Positions 52,270-61,518 of a DNA stretch of 64,000 bases are shown here, piece by piece. The first letter of the stretch is position 1. Each line of letters starts with the position of its first letter. This stretch comes from UBA4742 sp002403895 (lineage in GTDB: Bacteria > Actinomycetota > Acidimicrobiia > Acidimicrobiales > Acidimicrobilacustridaceae): assembly GCA_036823295.1 (NCBI GenBank), contig DAISGD010000013.1, positions 1-64,000 on the forward strand, read 5' to 3'. A program made the position numbers and the translations under genes. The notes beneath the pieces are model-generated. The model did no database searches. It saw only the letters and a list, made by a program, of their open reading frames with translations, and had not been told where the DNA came from.

Positions 52270-52965
52270 TCAGGCGGCCAGCGTGATCGAGACGAGGTTC
52301 TGGCCGATGAGCACGACGGTCAGGGCGCCGAACGCCAGGAACGGCCCGAAGGGAATAGGCGTGCTGCGGCGGCGGCTGACCAACATGGCGATACCCACCA
52401 TCGAGCCGGCCACGAAGCCGATCAGCATGGCCCACAGCACCAGAGCCAAGGCGCCCTCGTAGCTCGGCGCCAGCCACCCGACGAAGAGGCCCATGACGGC
52501 GGCCAGCTTCACGTCACCGAAACCCATGCCCGACGGCGAGATGAGATGCACCACGAGCAGGAAACCGAAGTAGATCAGGGCGCCGACCAAGGCGTAGTTG
52601 ATCTGCTTGGGCTCCGACGCCCGCAAGGACTCGGCCACCACGATGACGACGGACGCCCCCAGGGCGGGCAACACGATCCGGTCGGGCAATCGATAGCGTT
52701 GGATGTCGATCACCGAGACGGTGAGGAGCATCGCCGCCAGCAGCAGGTAGCCGGCGATGAACAGCGGCGGCTCCATCCAGAACCGCCAGCCGACGAGGCC
52801 GAACAGCACCACCATGGCTACCTGGACCACGCCGTACACGCCACCAAGGCGGACTCCCGGCAACGGTCGGAGCGGCGATCGATCGGGAACCCGGTCGATG
52901 AGCAAGCCGGCGAACCACCCAACGGGCAGGCCCAAGGCGGCGCAGACGAAGGGATCGGCGTTCAC
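52270..52965 (-). CDS. Prepilin peptidase (type IV, aspartyl A24 family)
   Basis: A membrane-embedded aspartic protease that cleaves prepilin signal peptides. The catalytic aspartates are D87 in SVIDIQRYRLPD and D151 in GMGFGDVKLAA. At 231 residues it lacks the N-terminal cytoplasmic methylase domain and its four cysteines, as in other short forms. About seven hydrophobic segments are visible. The GTG start at 52965 is weakly supported. No pilin or secretion ATPase gene is in the window; synteny with aroE-aroC is shared with other Actinobacteria. Confidence 0.92.
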   Translation of the reverse strand: MNADPFVCAALGLPVGWFAGLLIDRVPDRSPLRPLPGVRLGGVYGVVQVAMVVLFGLVGWRFWMEPPLFIAGYLLLAAMLLTVSVIDIQRYRLPDRIVLPALGASVVIVVAESLRASEPKQINYALVGALIYFGFLLVVHLISPSGMGFGDVKLAAVMGLFVGWLAPSYEGALALVLWAMLIGFVAGSMVGIAMLVSRRRSTPIPFGPFLAFGALTVVLIGQNLVSITLAA

Positions 52966-53071
52966 GACCGGAAACGGTAGTGGTCGGACATGACCAGGCC
53001 GGGCATGGCCGGCGACGACACGACGAGGTGGCGTGGAACGGGACCGGCGCGCGACCCCCGGGCGAACGAGG

Positions 53072-54052
53072 TCAGCCGTTCACCGAGCCCAGGAACTTCA
53101 ACAGCAGGCCCCGATTGATGGGTTCCTCGTCGTCGTCCACCTCGGCCAGCGCCGCTTCGCGCTCTTCCTGAGTGGTGGCCTTCGCCGCCGCCGCGACGGC
53201 CTTGGCCGCCTTGGGGCTGAGGTTCGCCAGTTGGCGGGCGATCTCGGCCGCGTCCGTCGGCTGATCGTCGAGGGCAGGCGGCGACACCGGAGCGGCCTCG
53301 AGGTGTGCGGGTTCGCTCGCCGCCGATCCGTAGCTCGGCTCTTCGATGACCAGGGCGTGTCGATCGAACAGGTCCCCACTCGAATGCGAAGCGGGCTCGC
53401 CGTCGACGACGGTGAGGCTCGGTGGGTCGGCAGGAGTGGCGTCGAACGCGCGCGCCTCAGCGACCGGTTCGGGCTCAGCGACAACCACGACCTCAACCTC
53501 GTCGGGGGCGTCGCCCAGATCGACCACACCCAGCTCGATGAGTTCCTTGACCAGGCGGTACACCGCCATGTCGGTCAGGCCGAGGTGCTGACCCAGGCCG
53601 GAGACGGTTCGGCCACCACCGACGGCCACCAGGTGACGCCAGCGATCGGCCGCGAGGGTGATCTCGTCGCCCTCGAGCTCGGAGCGCAGGGAGACGAACG
53701 CGCCGGTCGAGGGCACGACGGCCTCGATGGCGGTCCATTCGGCCGAGAGGGCCTCGGCACCGCTCAGCGCTTCCTCGACCGAGACCGGATCACCGGGCTC
53801 AGCAGAGGCATCATCGGTTTCAAAGACGAAATCCCCGTCCTCGAAGCGCAGGAGCTCGAACAGCACCTCGGCGGGTTCGGACGCCATCGGTGAGCGGCTG
53901 GCCCCGCCGGCCACGATCTGACCTTCATCGAGCCAAATGTCCCCGGATCCGCGACTGCCGGTGAGGCGCAGCCTCCCGGTCTTTTTGGTGGACGCCAAGA
54001 GGCGCAGTACGTCGGGAAGAGCAAACGTTTCGAGCGTGCCCTGAAGAGCCAC
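53072..54052 (-). CDS. DUF4388 domain protein
   Basis: A 326-residue soluble protein. The first 100 residues match DUF4388, the PATAN-like domain of signalling proteins: LQGTLETFALPDVLRLLASTKKTGRLRL in pieces, then IWLDEGQIV and LFELLRFEDGDFVFE. A second region (about 120-200) looks like a winged-helix or dimerisation module, and the rest is a low-complexity acidic/alanine tail ending in a coiled coil. GGAGG stands 5 nt before the GTG at 54052. It may link regulation to the neighbouring peptidase or motility, but nothing in the sequence proves this. Confidence 0.88.
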   Translation of the reverse strand: MALQGTLETFALPDVLRLLASTKKTGRLRLTGSRGSGDIWLDEGQIVAGGASRSPMASEPAEVLFELLRFEDGDFVFETDDASAEPGDPVSVEEALSGAEALSAEWTAIEAVVPSTGAFVSLRSELEGDEITLAADRWRHLVAVGGGRTVSGLGQHLGLTDMAVYRLVKELIELGVVDLGDAPDEVEVVVVAEPEPVAEARAFDATPADPPSLTVVDGEPASHSSGDLFDRHALVIEEPSYGSAASEPAHLEAAPVSPPALDDQPTDAAEIARQLANLSPKAAKAVAAAAKATTQEEREAALAEVDDDEEPINRGLLLKFLGSVNG

Positions 54053-54175
54053 GATGACCTCCGAAAGGGGTGGAACGCTCTTCCATCGGCAGAGGGGCAC
54101 CAAGAATGGAGGCGTTTTCGAAACTTGGGGGGACGAAACGTTACGTCGGCGATGACGCAACCGGAGCCGCTCAAC

Positions 54176-55051
54176 CTAACGGGTGTCGGCGAGACCTGCT
54201 TCGGCAGCGATGGCCATGACCTCGAGCGGCGCCGGCCGGCCTGTCCACAGCGTGAAGGCGGCCGCCGCCTGATGCACCAACATGCCCAGGCCACCAACCG
54301 TCGACAGCCCCCGTTCGCTCGCAGCCGCCAGCAGCGGCGTCACCCGGGGGAGGTAGATCAGGTCGGCCACCACGGCGTGCGGAGCGATGGCGGCGATCCC
54401 CTCAGCCCCGAAGGGAAGCGAGATGCCGTCCATGCCCACCGAGGTGGCGTGGACGACCAGGTCGGCCGCCCCCAGGTCGCGGGCCAGCTCGTCGGGACGG
54501 CCGGCCCGGCCGACCTGGCCGGCCAGGAGCGCTGCCGCGTCGGCCCGCTCCGCAGTGCGATTGACGACGATCACCTCGCTGGCGCCGGCGGCGGCCAGGG
54601 CGGCGATCACCGCTCGGGCCGCCCCGCCGGCGCCGACTACCAGGCAGCGGCGTCCAGCGGGATCGAAGCGGACCGGGTCCTCGGCCAGCGAGGCCAGGAA
54701 ACCGGTGCCGTCGGTGTTGTGACCCACCAAGCGGCGCCCGTCGCGCACGACGCAGTTGGCCGCGTCGAGACGCCGGGCCTGATCGCTCAACTCGTCGACC
54801 AGATGGGCCACGTCCGTCTTGTGCGGCATCGTCACCGAGAGTCCGTCGATGCCCAGACCCCGCATCCCCTCGAGAGCAGCTCCTGCATCTCCGGCCGAGA
54901 CCTCGAAGGCAAGGAAGACCCAGTCGAGTCCCAGCGCGGCAAAGGCCGCGTTGTGGATGGCCGGCGACTGGGAGTGGCGGACGGGATCACCAATGAGCGC
55001 GGCCAGTCGAGTCCCGCCGCTGAGAACCAACGGCGCCGGAGAGCCGCTCAT
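54176..55051 (-). CDS. aroE: Shikimate dehydrogenase
   Basis: NADPH-dependent reduction of dehydroshikimate. The 291-residue protein has the substrate-binding GDPVRHSQSPAIHNAAF and SVTMPHKTD (catalytic lysine), NTDGTGF, and the Rossmann VVGAGGAARAVIAAL. The ATG at 55051 overlaps the mltG stop (ATGA). It is separated from the rest of the aro genes by the DUF4388 and prepilin peptidase genes. Confidence 0.97.
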   Translation of the reverse strand: MSGSPAPLVLSGGTRLAALIGDPVRHSQSPAIHNAAFAALGLDWVFLAFEVSAGDAGAALEGMRGLGIDGLSVTMPHKTDVAHLVDELSDQARRLDAANCVVRDGRRLVGHNTDGTGFLASLAEDPVRFDPAGRRCLVVGAGGAARAVIAALAAAGASEVIVVNRTAERADAAALLAGQVGRAGRPDELARDLGAADLVVHATSVGMDGISLPFGAEGIAAIAPHAVVADLIYLPRVTPLLAAASERGLSTVGGLGMLVHQAAAAFTLWTGRPAPLEVMAIAAEAGLADTR

Positions 55052-56229
55052 CCGCCCAAGAGGCCCTGTTGCCCGGCCACCTTCTTGGCCCGCAGGAAGT
55101 CGTTGTAGTCGGCGGTGAAGTAGTGGCTGCCGTCCTTGTTGGCCAACACGTAGTAGAGCCAGGGCCCGACCTCGGGGTTGAGGGCGGCCTCCAATGAGGC
55201 CTGCCCCGGCGAGGCAATGGGCGTCGGCGGCAGGCCGGCCACCCTGCGCAGGTTGAACGGCGAATCGGTGTTGAGCTGGCTGGCGTTGAGCGCCTGGCCT
55301 TTCATCCCCAGGGCGTACTCCAGCGAGGCATCGACTTCGAGACGCTGATTGGCCACCAGCCGGTTGGCGATGACCCGGGCGATCTTGGGCCGATCGCCGG
55401 CCACCTTGGCCTCCCGCTCGATGAGCGACGCCTCGATCACGGTCTGATAGGGCGAAAGCCCCACCGTGGCCGGCGCCTGGTCCAGCCCGATGGCATCGCC
55501 CACCTGGTCGAACTTCGTCACCATCTGCTGGACGACCTTCTGCTCGTCCACTGCGTCACTCTCCAGGACCTGGTAGGTGGCCGGGAACAATAGGCCCTCG
55601 AGGTTGGTGCTGTCGGCGGGCTGGTACTTGGAACGCACCGTCGCCAGAGCCGTGTCCAGGTCGGCCGCGTTCATCTCGGGGAAGACCTCGAGGACCTTGG
55701 CCTTGATCTCCGCCACGGTGAACCCCTCGGGGATCGCCAGCTCGCGCGTCCGGGGCGCCAGCGGGCCCTTCTTGAGCCGGGTCACCACGTTGCCCATGGA
55801 GTCGTTCTCGTACAGCCCGTCGTACTCACCGGCCTTGAAGGGACCCGCGCCCCGGAACTTCACGTAGTACTGGAACACCGCGCCGCTGGAGACGACGCCC
55901 TTGTCCTGCAACAGGGTGCCGATCTGGGCCGTGCTCGAGCCGGTGGGGACGACGAGGGTGACCGGGTCACCAGGGCCGCCCGATGGGTTGACCTGGCGCA
56001 GGACCCACCAGCCCCCGAGCGCCAGGAGCACGACGATGACGGCCAGGATGCCCCCGGCGGCGTAGAGCGCCCGACGCAGGGTGCTGTGCTCGGGCGGGAG
56101 ATAGACGTACTCCTCGTCGTCCGCGGGATGGTCCGAGGACTCGTCGGTAGAGCGATCAGTCTCGGGCAGGTCGATGTCGGACAACGGGCGCTCGTTCGGG
56201 AGGGGGCAGGTTCTTCTCGGCTGGTTCAA
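55048..56229 (-). CDS. mltG: Endolytic murein transglycosylase MltG
   Basis: A membrane-anchored lytic transglycosylase thought to terminate glycan strands. An acidic cytoplasmic tail (about 1-50) is followed by one membrane helix (about 55-77), a LysM-like subdomain and the YceG catalytic domain: EGLLFPATYQV, EASLIEREAKVAGDRPKIARV with the key glutamate, and SPFNLRRVAGLPPTPIASPG. The start appears to be TTG at 56229, overlapping the ruvX stop (TTGA); no ATG or GTG fits. It overlaps aroE at its end. Confidence 0.95.
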   Translation of the reverse strand: MNQPRRTCPLPNERPLSDIDLPETDRSTDESSDHPADDEEYVYLPPEHSTLRRALYAAGGILAVIVVLLALGGWWVLRQVNPSGGPGDPVTLVVPTGSSTAQIGTLLQDKGVVSSGAVFQYYVKFRGAGPFKAGEYDGLYENDSMGNVVTRLKKGPLAPRTRELAIPEGFTVAEIKAKVLEVFPEMNAADLDTALATVRSKYQPADSTNLEGLLFPATYQVLESDAVDEQKVVQQMVTKFDQVGDAIGLDQAPATVGLSPYQTVIEASLIEREAKVAGDRPKIARVIANRLVANQRLEVDASLEYALGMKGQALNASQLNTDSPFNLRRVAGLPPTPIASPGQASLEAALNPEVGPWLYYVLANKDGSHYFTADYNDFLRAKKVAGQQGLLGG

Positions 56230-56654
56230 TCGGCGGATTCACGGGGCTGGCCGTCGAGCCAGGCCTGGAGCATGACCGCGGCCGCCACCTTGTCGATGAC
56301 TCGTCGGCGAGCATCGGCCTTCATCTTGCGCTCCATGAGGCTGCGGTCGGCGGTGACCGTGGTGAAGCGTTCATCGTAGGTGTCGACCGGTAGGTCAGTG
56401 GTGGCACGCAGGCGCTCGGTCTCCGCCATCGCTGCGGTGGCGGCCGGGCCCATCGACCCGTCGAGCGACAGCGGCAGGCCCACCACGATGCGTCCGACCT
56501 CGTACTCCTCGGCGATCTCCAGGATGCGGCGATGGTCCCGGGCCTCGTCGCCGCAGCGGGCGATGACCTCGACGGGGGAGGCCAGCACGCCCCCCGGGTC
56601 GCTCACGGCCACTCCGACGCGTCGGGTTCCCAGATCGATGCCGAGGGCGCGCAC
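56226..56654 (-). CDS. ruvX: Holliday junction resolvase-like protein RuvX/YqgF
   Basis: An RNase H-fold protein of 142 residues involved in rRNA processing or recombination. It has LGIDLGTRRVGVAVSDP near the start, IVVGLPLSLDGSMG, YDERFTTVTADRSL and a closing DKVAAAVMLQAWLD. The catalytic acidic residues in DLG, DER and DKVAA are retained. It follows alaS by 8 nt, the usual actinobacterial order. Confidence 0.96.
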   Translation of the reverse strand: MRALGIDLGTRRVGVAVSDPGGVLASPVEVIARCGDEARDHRRILEIAEEYEVGRIVVGLPLSLDGSMGPAATAAMAETERLRATTDLPVDTYDERFTTVTADRSLMERKMKADARRRVIDKVAAAVMLQAWLDGQPRESAD

Positions 56655-56662
56655 CCGGGGCC

Positions 56663-59278
56663 TCAGAGGCCGGCGGCGCGCCGGACCTGGTCGAGCGCCT
56701 CGTCGAGGGCGGAGGGATCCTTCCCTCCGGCCACGGCCAACTCGGCGTTCTTGCCGGTGCCGCCCCGGACGGTGCGGGCCGCGTCGCTGATGAGCTCGGA
56801 GGCATGCAGCCCCGAGTCGGGGCGCACCGCCGACACGATGGCCGCGCCACCTCCGTCCGGGGCGCCGCCCAGCACGACGGCCTGGATGTCGGGGTGATCG
56901 CGCACGGCCAGAGCCAGTTCTCGTAGGTCGTCGCGGGCGAGGCCGTCGACCCGGGCCACGACCACGCCGTTGACCGCCTGGGCGACCAACCCGGCAGCCT
57001 GGCCGCGGGCAGCATGGCGCCGCAGCGCCTTGATCTCGTCGCGCAGCTCCTTGACCTCGGCCACCCGGCGCTCGACGGCGTCGACCACGTCGTCTTCGGC
57101 GACGCCCAGGACGCTGGCCACCTGCCCCAGTCGTTCCTCCTCTCGGCGGAGCCGCTCGATCGGCCCGAACCCGGTCACCGCTTCGATGCGGCGCAGGTTG
57201 GACCCGATCGAGCCCTCACTGATGATCTTCACCGGCCCGATATCGCCCGTGGCCCGCACGTGGGTGCCACCACACAGCTCGGTTGAGTGGGGGCCGGCCT
57301 CGAGCACGCGCACGATGTCGCCGTACTTGTCGCCGAAGAAGGCGATGGCCCCGAGCTGCTCGGCGAACTCCTTGGTGGTCTCGAAGTGCCGCACCGGGCT
57401 GTTGGCCAGGATGTCGGCGTTGGCCAGATCCTCGATGCGGGCCAGCTCCTCGGGCGACACCGACTCGTAGTGACTGAAGTCGAACCGCAGCCGATCGGGG
57501 GCCACGAGCGACCCTTGCTGTTTGACGTGAGCGCCCAGCACGTCACGCAGTGCCCAGTGGAGGAGGTGGGTGGCCGTGTGGTTGCGACGGATGGCGTCAC
57601 GGCGGGCCACGTCGATGGCGGCCACGGCCTCCTGGCCGGGCTCGATGTGGCCCTCGACGATGCGCGCCCGGTGGCGTTGCAGGCCGGGCAGCGCCGACAC
57701 GGTGTCCAGCACCTGGGCCTGACCGGTCTCGGTGGTGATGACGCCGGTGTCGCCAACCTGACCACCGCTCTCGGCGTAGAAGGGGGTGCGATCGAGCACG
57801 ATCGACACCTGGTCGGGGCCCTCGCCCTCATCGCTCGGTGAGCCAGTGGCGATGACGGCCAGCACGTGGGCCTTGCTCTCGAATTCGTCGCGACCGGTGA
57901 ACTCCGTTGGCCCGAACTGCTCGACGAGGTCCTGGTAGGCCTCCGGGTCGGCGCTGCCCCCATCGCCGCGGCGGGCGTCCTTCGCCCGGCGCTTCTGCTC
58001 GGCCATCTCGGCGGCGAAGCCGTCCTCGTCGACGTCGATGCCTCGCTCCAGGGTGATCTCGCGGGTGAGCTCGAGCGGGAAGCCGTGGGTGTCGTGCAAC
58101 AAGAAGGCGGTGGAGCCGGCCAGGCGGTCGCCCTCGGCCAGGCGCTCCAGCTCGCCGTCGAGGATGGCGGTGCCCTGTTTGAGGGTCTGGCGGAACCGTT
58201 CCTCCTCGCGGCCGACCACGTTGCGCACGAAGTCGTGGTTCTTGAGCAGGTCGGGGTAGGCCCCGCCCATGACCTCGATGGTGGTGTCGACGAGTTGCGG
58301 GGTGACGAGGTGGTCGACGTCGAGCAGGTAGGCATGACGCACGGCGCGGCGGATGATGCGGCGCAGCACGTAGCCCCGGCCCTCGTTGGACGGGAACACC
58401 CCGTCGCTGACCAGGAAGCTCATGGTGCGGGCGTGCTCGGCCAGGATGCGCAGCGACACGTCGGCCGAGTCGGAGCCGCCCAGGACGCGCCCGGTGACGG
58501 CCTGGGCCGCCTCCACCAGCGGCGCAATGACGTCGATCTCCCACACGGTGTCCTTGCCCTGCAACACGCCGAGGATGCGCTCCAGCCCGGCCCCGGTGTC
58601 AATGTTCTTCTTGGGCAGTTCCCGGTCGACGCCTTCGAGATCGCGATTGAACTGCATGAACACGAGGTTCCAGATCTCGAGGAACCGGGCGTCGCTACCG
58701 TGGGCCGGTCCTCCGTCGTCGCCCTTGCCGGGGCCGAGGTCGACGAAGATCTCCGAGCACGGACCGCAGGGCCCGGGCGGGCCGCCCGGCGGCCCCCACC
58801 AGTTGTCGGCGCCGAGACGCTGGATGCGGTCGGGCCGCACCCCTACCCCGTCACGCCAGATCTCCTCGGCCTCGTCGTCGCTGCTGTGCACCGTGACCCA
58901 CAGCTGGTCGGGGTCGAGCCCGAAGAGGTTGGTGACCATGTCCCAGGCGGCGGGGATGGCCTCGGCTTTGAAATAGTCGCCGAAGCTGAAGTTGCCCAGC
59001 ATCTCGAAGAAGCTGAGGTGGCTGTCGTCGCGCCCCACCTCCTCGAGGTCGCTGTCCTTGCCGCCGGCCCGCACGCATTTCTGCACGCTGGTGGCCCGGG
59101 AATAGGGCGGCTGCTCCTCGCCGAGGAAGTACGGCTTGAACGGCACCATGCCGGCCACCGTGAACAGCAGGTCGGGATCGTGGGGGATCAGGCTGGCGGA
59201 GGGCACGACGGTGTGCCCCCGCTCCTCGAAGAACTGGAGGAAGGCGCGTCGCAGCTCGTGGGCGGTCATGGGATTCAT
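56663..59278 (-). CDS. alaS: Alanyl-tRNA synthetase
   Basis: Charges tRNA-Ala and corrects mischarging. The 871-residue protein is complete: class II catalytic core (about 1-400, with FFEERGHTVVPSASLIP and SFFEMLGNFSFGDYFK), editing domain with HTATHLLHW (about 565) and CGGTHV (about 667), and a C-terminal oligomerisation/DHHA1 region. ATG 59278 or 59269 is the start. It lies between a small membrane protein and ruvX. Confidence 0.98.
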   Translation of the reverse strand: MNPMTAHELRRAFLQFFEERGHTVVPSASLIPHDPDLLFTVAGMVPFKPYFLGEEQPPYSRATSVQKCVRAGGKDSDLEEVGRDDSHLSFFEMLGNFSFGDYFKAEAIPAAWDMVTNLFGLDPDQLWVTVHSSDDEAEEIWRDGVGVRPDRIQRLGADNWWGPPGGPPGPCGPCSEIFVDLGPGKGDDGGPAHGSDARFLEIWNLVFMQFNRDLEGVDRELPKKNIDTGAGLERILGVLQGKDTVWEIDVIAPLVEAAQAVTGRVLGGSDSADVSLRILAEHARTMSFLVSDGVFPSNEGRGYVLRRIIRRAVRHAYLLDVDHLVTPQLVDTTIEVMGGAYPDLLKNHDFVRNVVGREEERFRQTLKQGTAILDGELERLAEGDRLAGSTAFLLHDTHGFPLELTREITLERGIDVDEDGFAAEMAEQKRRAKDARRGDGGSADPEAYQDLVEQFGPTEFTGRDEFESKAHVLAVIATGSPSDEGEGPDQVSIVLDRTPFYAESGGQVGDTGVITTETGQAQVLDTVSALPGLQRHRARIVEGHIEPGQEAVAAIDVARRDAIRRNHTATHLLHWALRDVLGAHVKQQGSLVAPDRLRFDFSHYESVSPEELARIEDLANADILANSPVRHFETTKEFAEQLGAIAFFGDKYGDIVRVLEAGPHSTELCGGTHVRATGDIGPVKIISEGSIGSNLRRIEAVTGFGPIERLRREEERLGQVASVLGVAEDDVVDAVERRVAEVKELRDEIKALRRHAARGQAAGLVAQAVNGVVVARVDGLARDDLRELALAVRDHPDIQAVVLGGAPDGGGAAIVSAVRPDSGLHASELISDAARTVRGGTGKNAELAVAGGKDPSALDEALDQVRRAAGL

Positions 59279-59290
59279 GGCGGCGACAGC

Positions 59291-59653
59291 CTACTGACCA
59301 AGTCCGGCGGCACCGTCAGGAGAAAGCGCGCCTCGGTGGTCGCGCCGGTCCAGTTCGTCGATGATGCGGGATTCGGCCTCGGCCATGGCCAGGCGGCCCT
59401 CGGCCACCGCGTCCCGGACGTTGGCGCGGGCCGAGTCCCGCACCGCCCGGCTGGAGGAGCCCACCGTCCGGGCCGACGAGCCGACCGACGCCCCGACCGT
59501 GCGGGCGGTGGACACCAACGTGTCGGCTACCCGGTCGGGGGCAAGCGCGCCTCGCGCCTCGCGCCAGCGCACGAAGCCGTAGGCGGTCGCACCGGCACCG
59601 GTCACCGCGCCGCCCACCATACCGACGGTGAACCACACCGTGCGCTTGAACAT
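59291..59653 (-). CDS. Small hypothetical protein with N-terminal membrane helix
   Basis: A 120-residue protein that I cannot assign with confidence. One hydrophobic, glycine-rich helix (about 6-27) is followed by an alanine/arginine/serine-rich region with repeated SSARTVGSSSRAVRDSAR and a charged tail (AEAESRIIDELDRRD), predicted to be helical. Similar short genes stand before alaS in other Actinobacteria. It overlaps the DUF948 gene by one base and precedes alaS by 12 nt. Confidence 0.8.
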   Translation of the reverse strand: MFKRTVWFTVGMVGGAVTGAGATAYGFVRWREARGALAPDRVADTLVSTARTVGASVGSSARTVGSSSRAVRDSARANVRDAVAEGRLAMAEAESRIIDELDRRDHRGALSPDGAAGLGQ

Positions 59654-60081
59654 CAGGCGGCCCGATCCCGGCGCCCGGGGCGACGAGGCCGCTCGATGGC
59701 CCGGGGGCCGGCCTTGGCGTCGAGGGCAGCACGACCGGCTAGGCGGCGTGTCCCCCGGGTGATGCCCTTACCCAGGGCCACCACCCGGATGATGGGCGCC
59801 CGGAAGGCCAGGTAACCCAGGCGCGAGGCGGAGTCGACGGTGGCCGAGATGGACTCGGCGGTCTCCAACAGGTCGTCGACCCGGTCCACCTCGGCGCCGG
59901 CCCGCTCCACGGTGGTGCGCAGTTCGCCCATAAGGGGCACGGCCTCCCCCCGCAGCGCCTCCAGCGTGCCTCGCAGCTCGCGCAGGGTCCTCAACATGGC
60001 CTGCACGGCCAGGGCCAGGGTGACGATGGCGGCGATCATCACCACCGACACGATGACGGCCGCCAGGTCGCCGGCGCTCAC
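59653..60081 (-). CDS. DUF948-like membrane-anchored coiled-coil protein
   Basis: A 142-residue protein of unknown function. An N-terminal membrane helix (about 5-30) leads into a long amphipathic helix with ELRGTLEALRGEAVPLMGELRTTVERAGAEVDRV in parts and EVDRVDDLLETAESI, the pattern of DUF948 proteins, then a short hydrophobic stretch and a basic tail (ERPRRPGRRDRAA). The GTG at 60081 overlaps the rarA stop (GTGA). The position next to alaS is shared with other Actinobacteria. Confidence 0.85.
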   Translation of the reverse strand: MSAGDLAAVIVSVVMIAAIVTLALAVQAMLRTLRELRGTLEALRGEAVPLMGELRTTVERAGAEVDRVDDLLETAESISATVDSASRLGYLAFRAPIIRVVALGKGITRGTRRLAGRAALDAKAGPRAIERPRRPGRRDRAA

Positions 60082-61466
60082 CGTTGGTCCTCTCTGACGG
60101 CGTCGCTGCCTGCGGTATCGGCGAGTCCATCGCCGGATCCATCGTCCGGTCCATTGGTGTCGCCGTGGCGGTCAGCCAACCGCCGAGCGATGTCGACCTC
60201 ACGTCCGTGGGTGGACGGTTCGTAGTACACGCGACCCTCCAGCTCCGCCGGTCGATACTGCTGGTCGACCCAGCCCGACGGGTCATCGTGAGGGTAGTCG
60301 TAGCCCTCGCCGTGGCCCAGGCTGCGGGCTCCTTGGTAGTGGGCGTCGCGCAGATGGTTGGGCACCTCGCCCGCCGCCCGGTCCCGCACGTCGGCCCGGG
60401 CCCGACCGAGGGCCAGGATGACCCGGTTCGATTTGGGGGCGGAGGCCAGGTGGATGACGGCCTGGGCCAGGTTGAGCTGCGCCTCGGGCAGGCCCACGAA
60501 CTCGACGGCCCGGGCCGCGGCGTCGGCCACCAGCAACGAGAGCGGATCGGCCTCGCCCACATCCTCGGAGGCCAGGATCACCAGCCGCCGGGCGATGAAG
60601 CGGGCGTCCTCCCCCGATTCGAGCATGCGAGCCAGCCAGTACAGCCCAGCATCGATGTCGGAGCCCCGGATGCTCTTGATGAACGCACTGACGACGTCGT
60701 AGTGATCGTCGCGGCCGTAGCGCAGCGCCTTTGTCCCGAGGGCGGCCTCGGCGTCGTCGAGCGTGACCACCGGCGGTTCGCTGCGCTCGTGGGCCAGGGC
60801 GACCGCCACCTCGAGGCTGGTGAGGGCGTGGCGGCCGTCGCCGGCGGCCCTTTCCACCAGGTGCTCGAGCGCGTCAGGCTCCATGGTGGCGCCTTCCAAG
60901 GCCAAGCCGCGCTCGAGAAGGGTCCGCACCGCGTCAGGGCCGAGCGGCTCCAGCCGGAACAGGGTGGAGCGCGACAGAAGCGGGGGGTTGACCTCGAAGT
61001 ACGGGTTCTCGGTCGTGGCCCCCACCAACACCAGCAAGCCCGATTCCACCGACGGCAACAGGGCGTCCTGCTGGGCTTTGTTGAACCGGTGGACCTCGTC
61101 GAGGAACAGGATGGTCCCCTGGTCGCGCTGGCCGAGGCGGTCACGGGCGCCCTGGGCCACCTCGCGGACGTCCTTCACGGTGGCATTGACGGCCGAGAGC
61201 TGGACGTAGGCCTTGGCGGTGGTGTGGGCGATGAGCTGGGCCAGGGTCGTCTTGCCCGTCCCGGGTGGCCCCCACAGGATCACCGACGACAGGCGGTCGG
61301 CTTCGATCAGGGCCCGCAGCGGTCGGCCGGGCCCCAACAGCGGCTCCTGGCCCACGACCTCGTCCAGCGTGGCCGGTCGCAAGCGGGCGGCCAGTGGTGC
61401 CTGGCGGGTGAGGCGGTCCTCCGCCGCGGCCGCGAACAGATCGCTCGGCGGTGAGGAGCTGGCCAT
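60078..61466 (-). CDS. rarA: Replication-associated recombination protein RarA
   Basis: A clamp-loader-like AAA+ ATPase (MgsA/WRNIP1 family) acting at stalled forks. The 462-residue protein has Walker A WGPPGTGKTTLAQ, Walker B ILFLDEVHRFNK, sensor 1 GATTENP and the C-terminal MgsA domain with SAFIKSIRGSDIDAGLYWLARML. A non-conserved acidic tail of about 40 residues follows. It overlaps the DUF948 gene by 4 nt and is divergent from the plus-strand unknown at 61519. Confidence 0.96.
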   Translation of the reverse strand: MASSSPPSDLFAAAAEDRLTRQAPLAARLRPATLDEVVGQEPLLGPGRPLRALIEADRLSSVILWGPPGTGKTTLAQLIAHTTAKAYVQLSAVNATVKDVREVAQGARDRLGQRDQGTILFLDEVHRFNKAQQDALLPSVESGLLVLVGATTENPYFEVNPPLLSRSTLFRLEPLGPDAVRTLLERGLALEGATMEPDALEHLVERAAGDGRHALTSLEVAVALAHERSEPPVVTLDDAEAALGTKALRYGRDDHYDVVSAFIKSIRGSDIDAGLYWLARMLESGEDARFIARRLVILASEDVGEADPLSLLVADAAARAVEFVGLPEAQLNLAQAVIHLASAPKSNRVILALGRARADVRDRAAGEVPNHLRDAHYQGARSLGHGEGYDYPHDDPSGWVDQQYRPAELEGRVYYEPSTHGREVDIARRLADRHGDTNGPDDGSGDGLADTAGSDAVREDQR

Positions 61467-61518
61467 GGATCGAGGGTAGTTGGCGCGCGCTCACCCCCGG
61501 AGGTGCAACGATGCCCCC

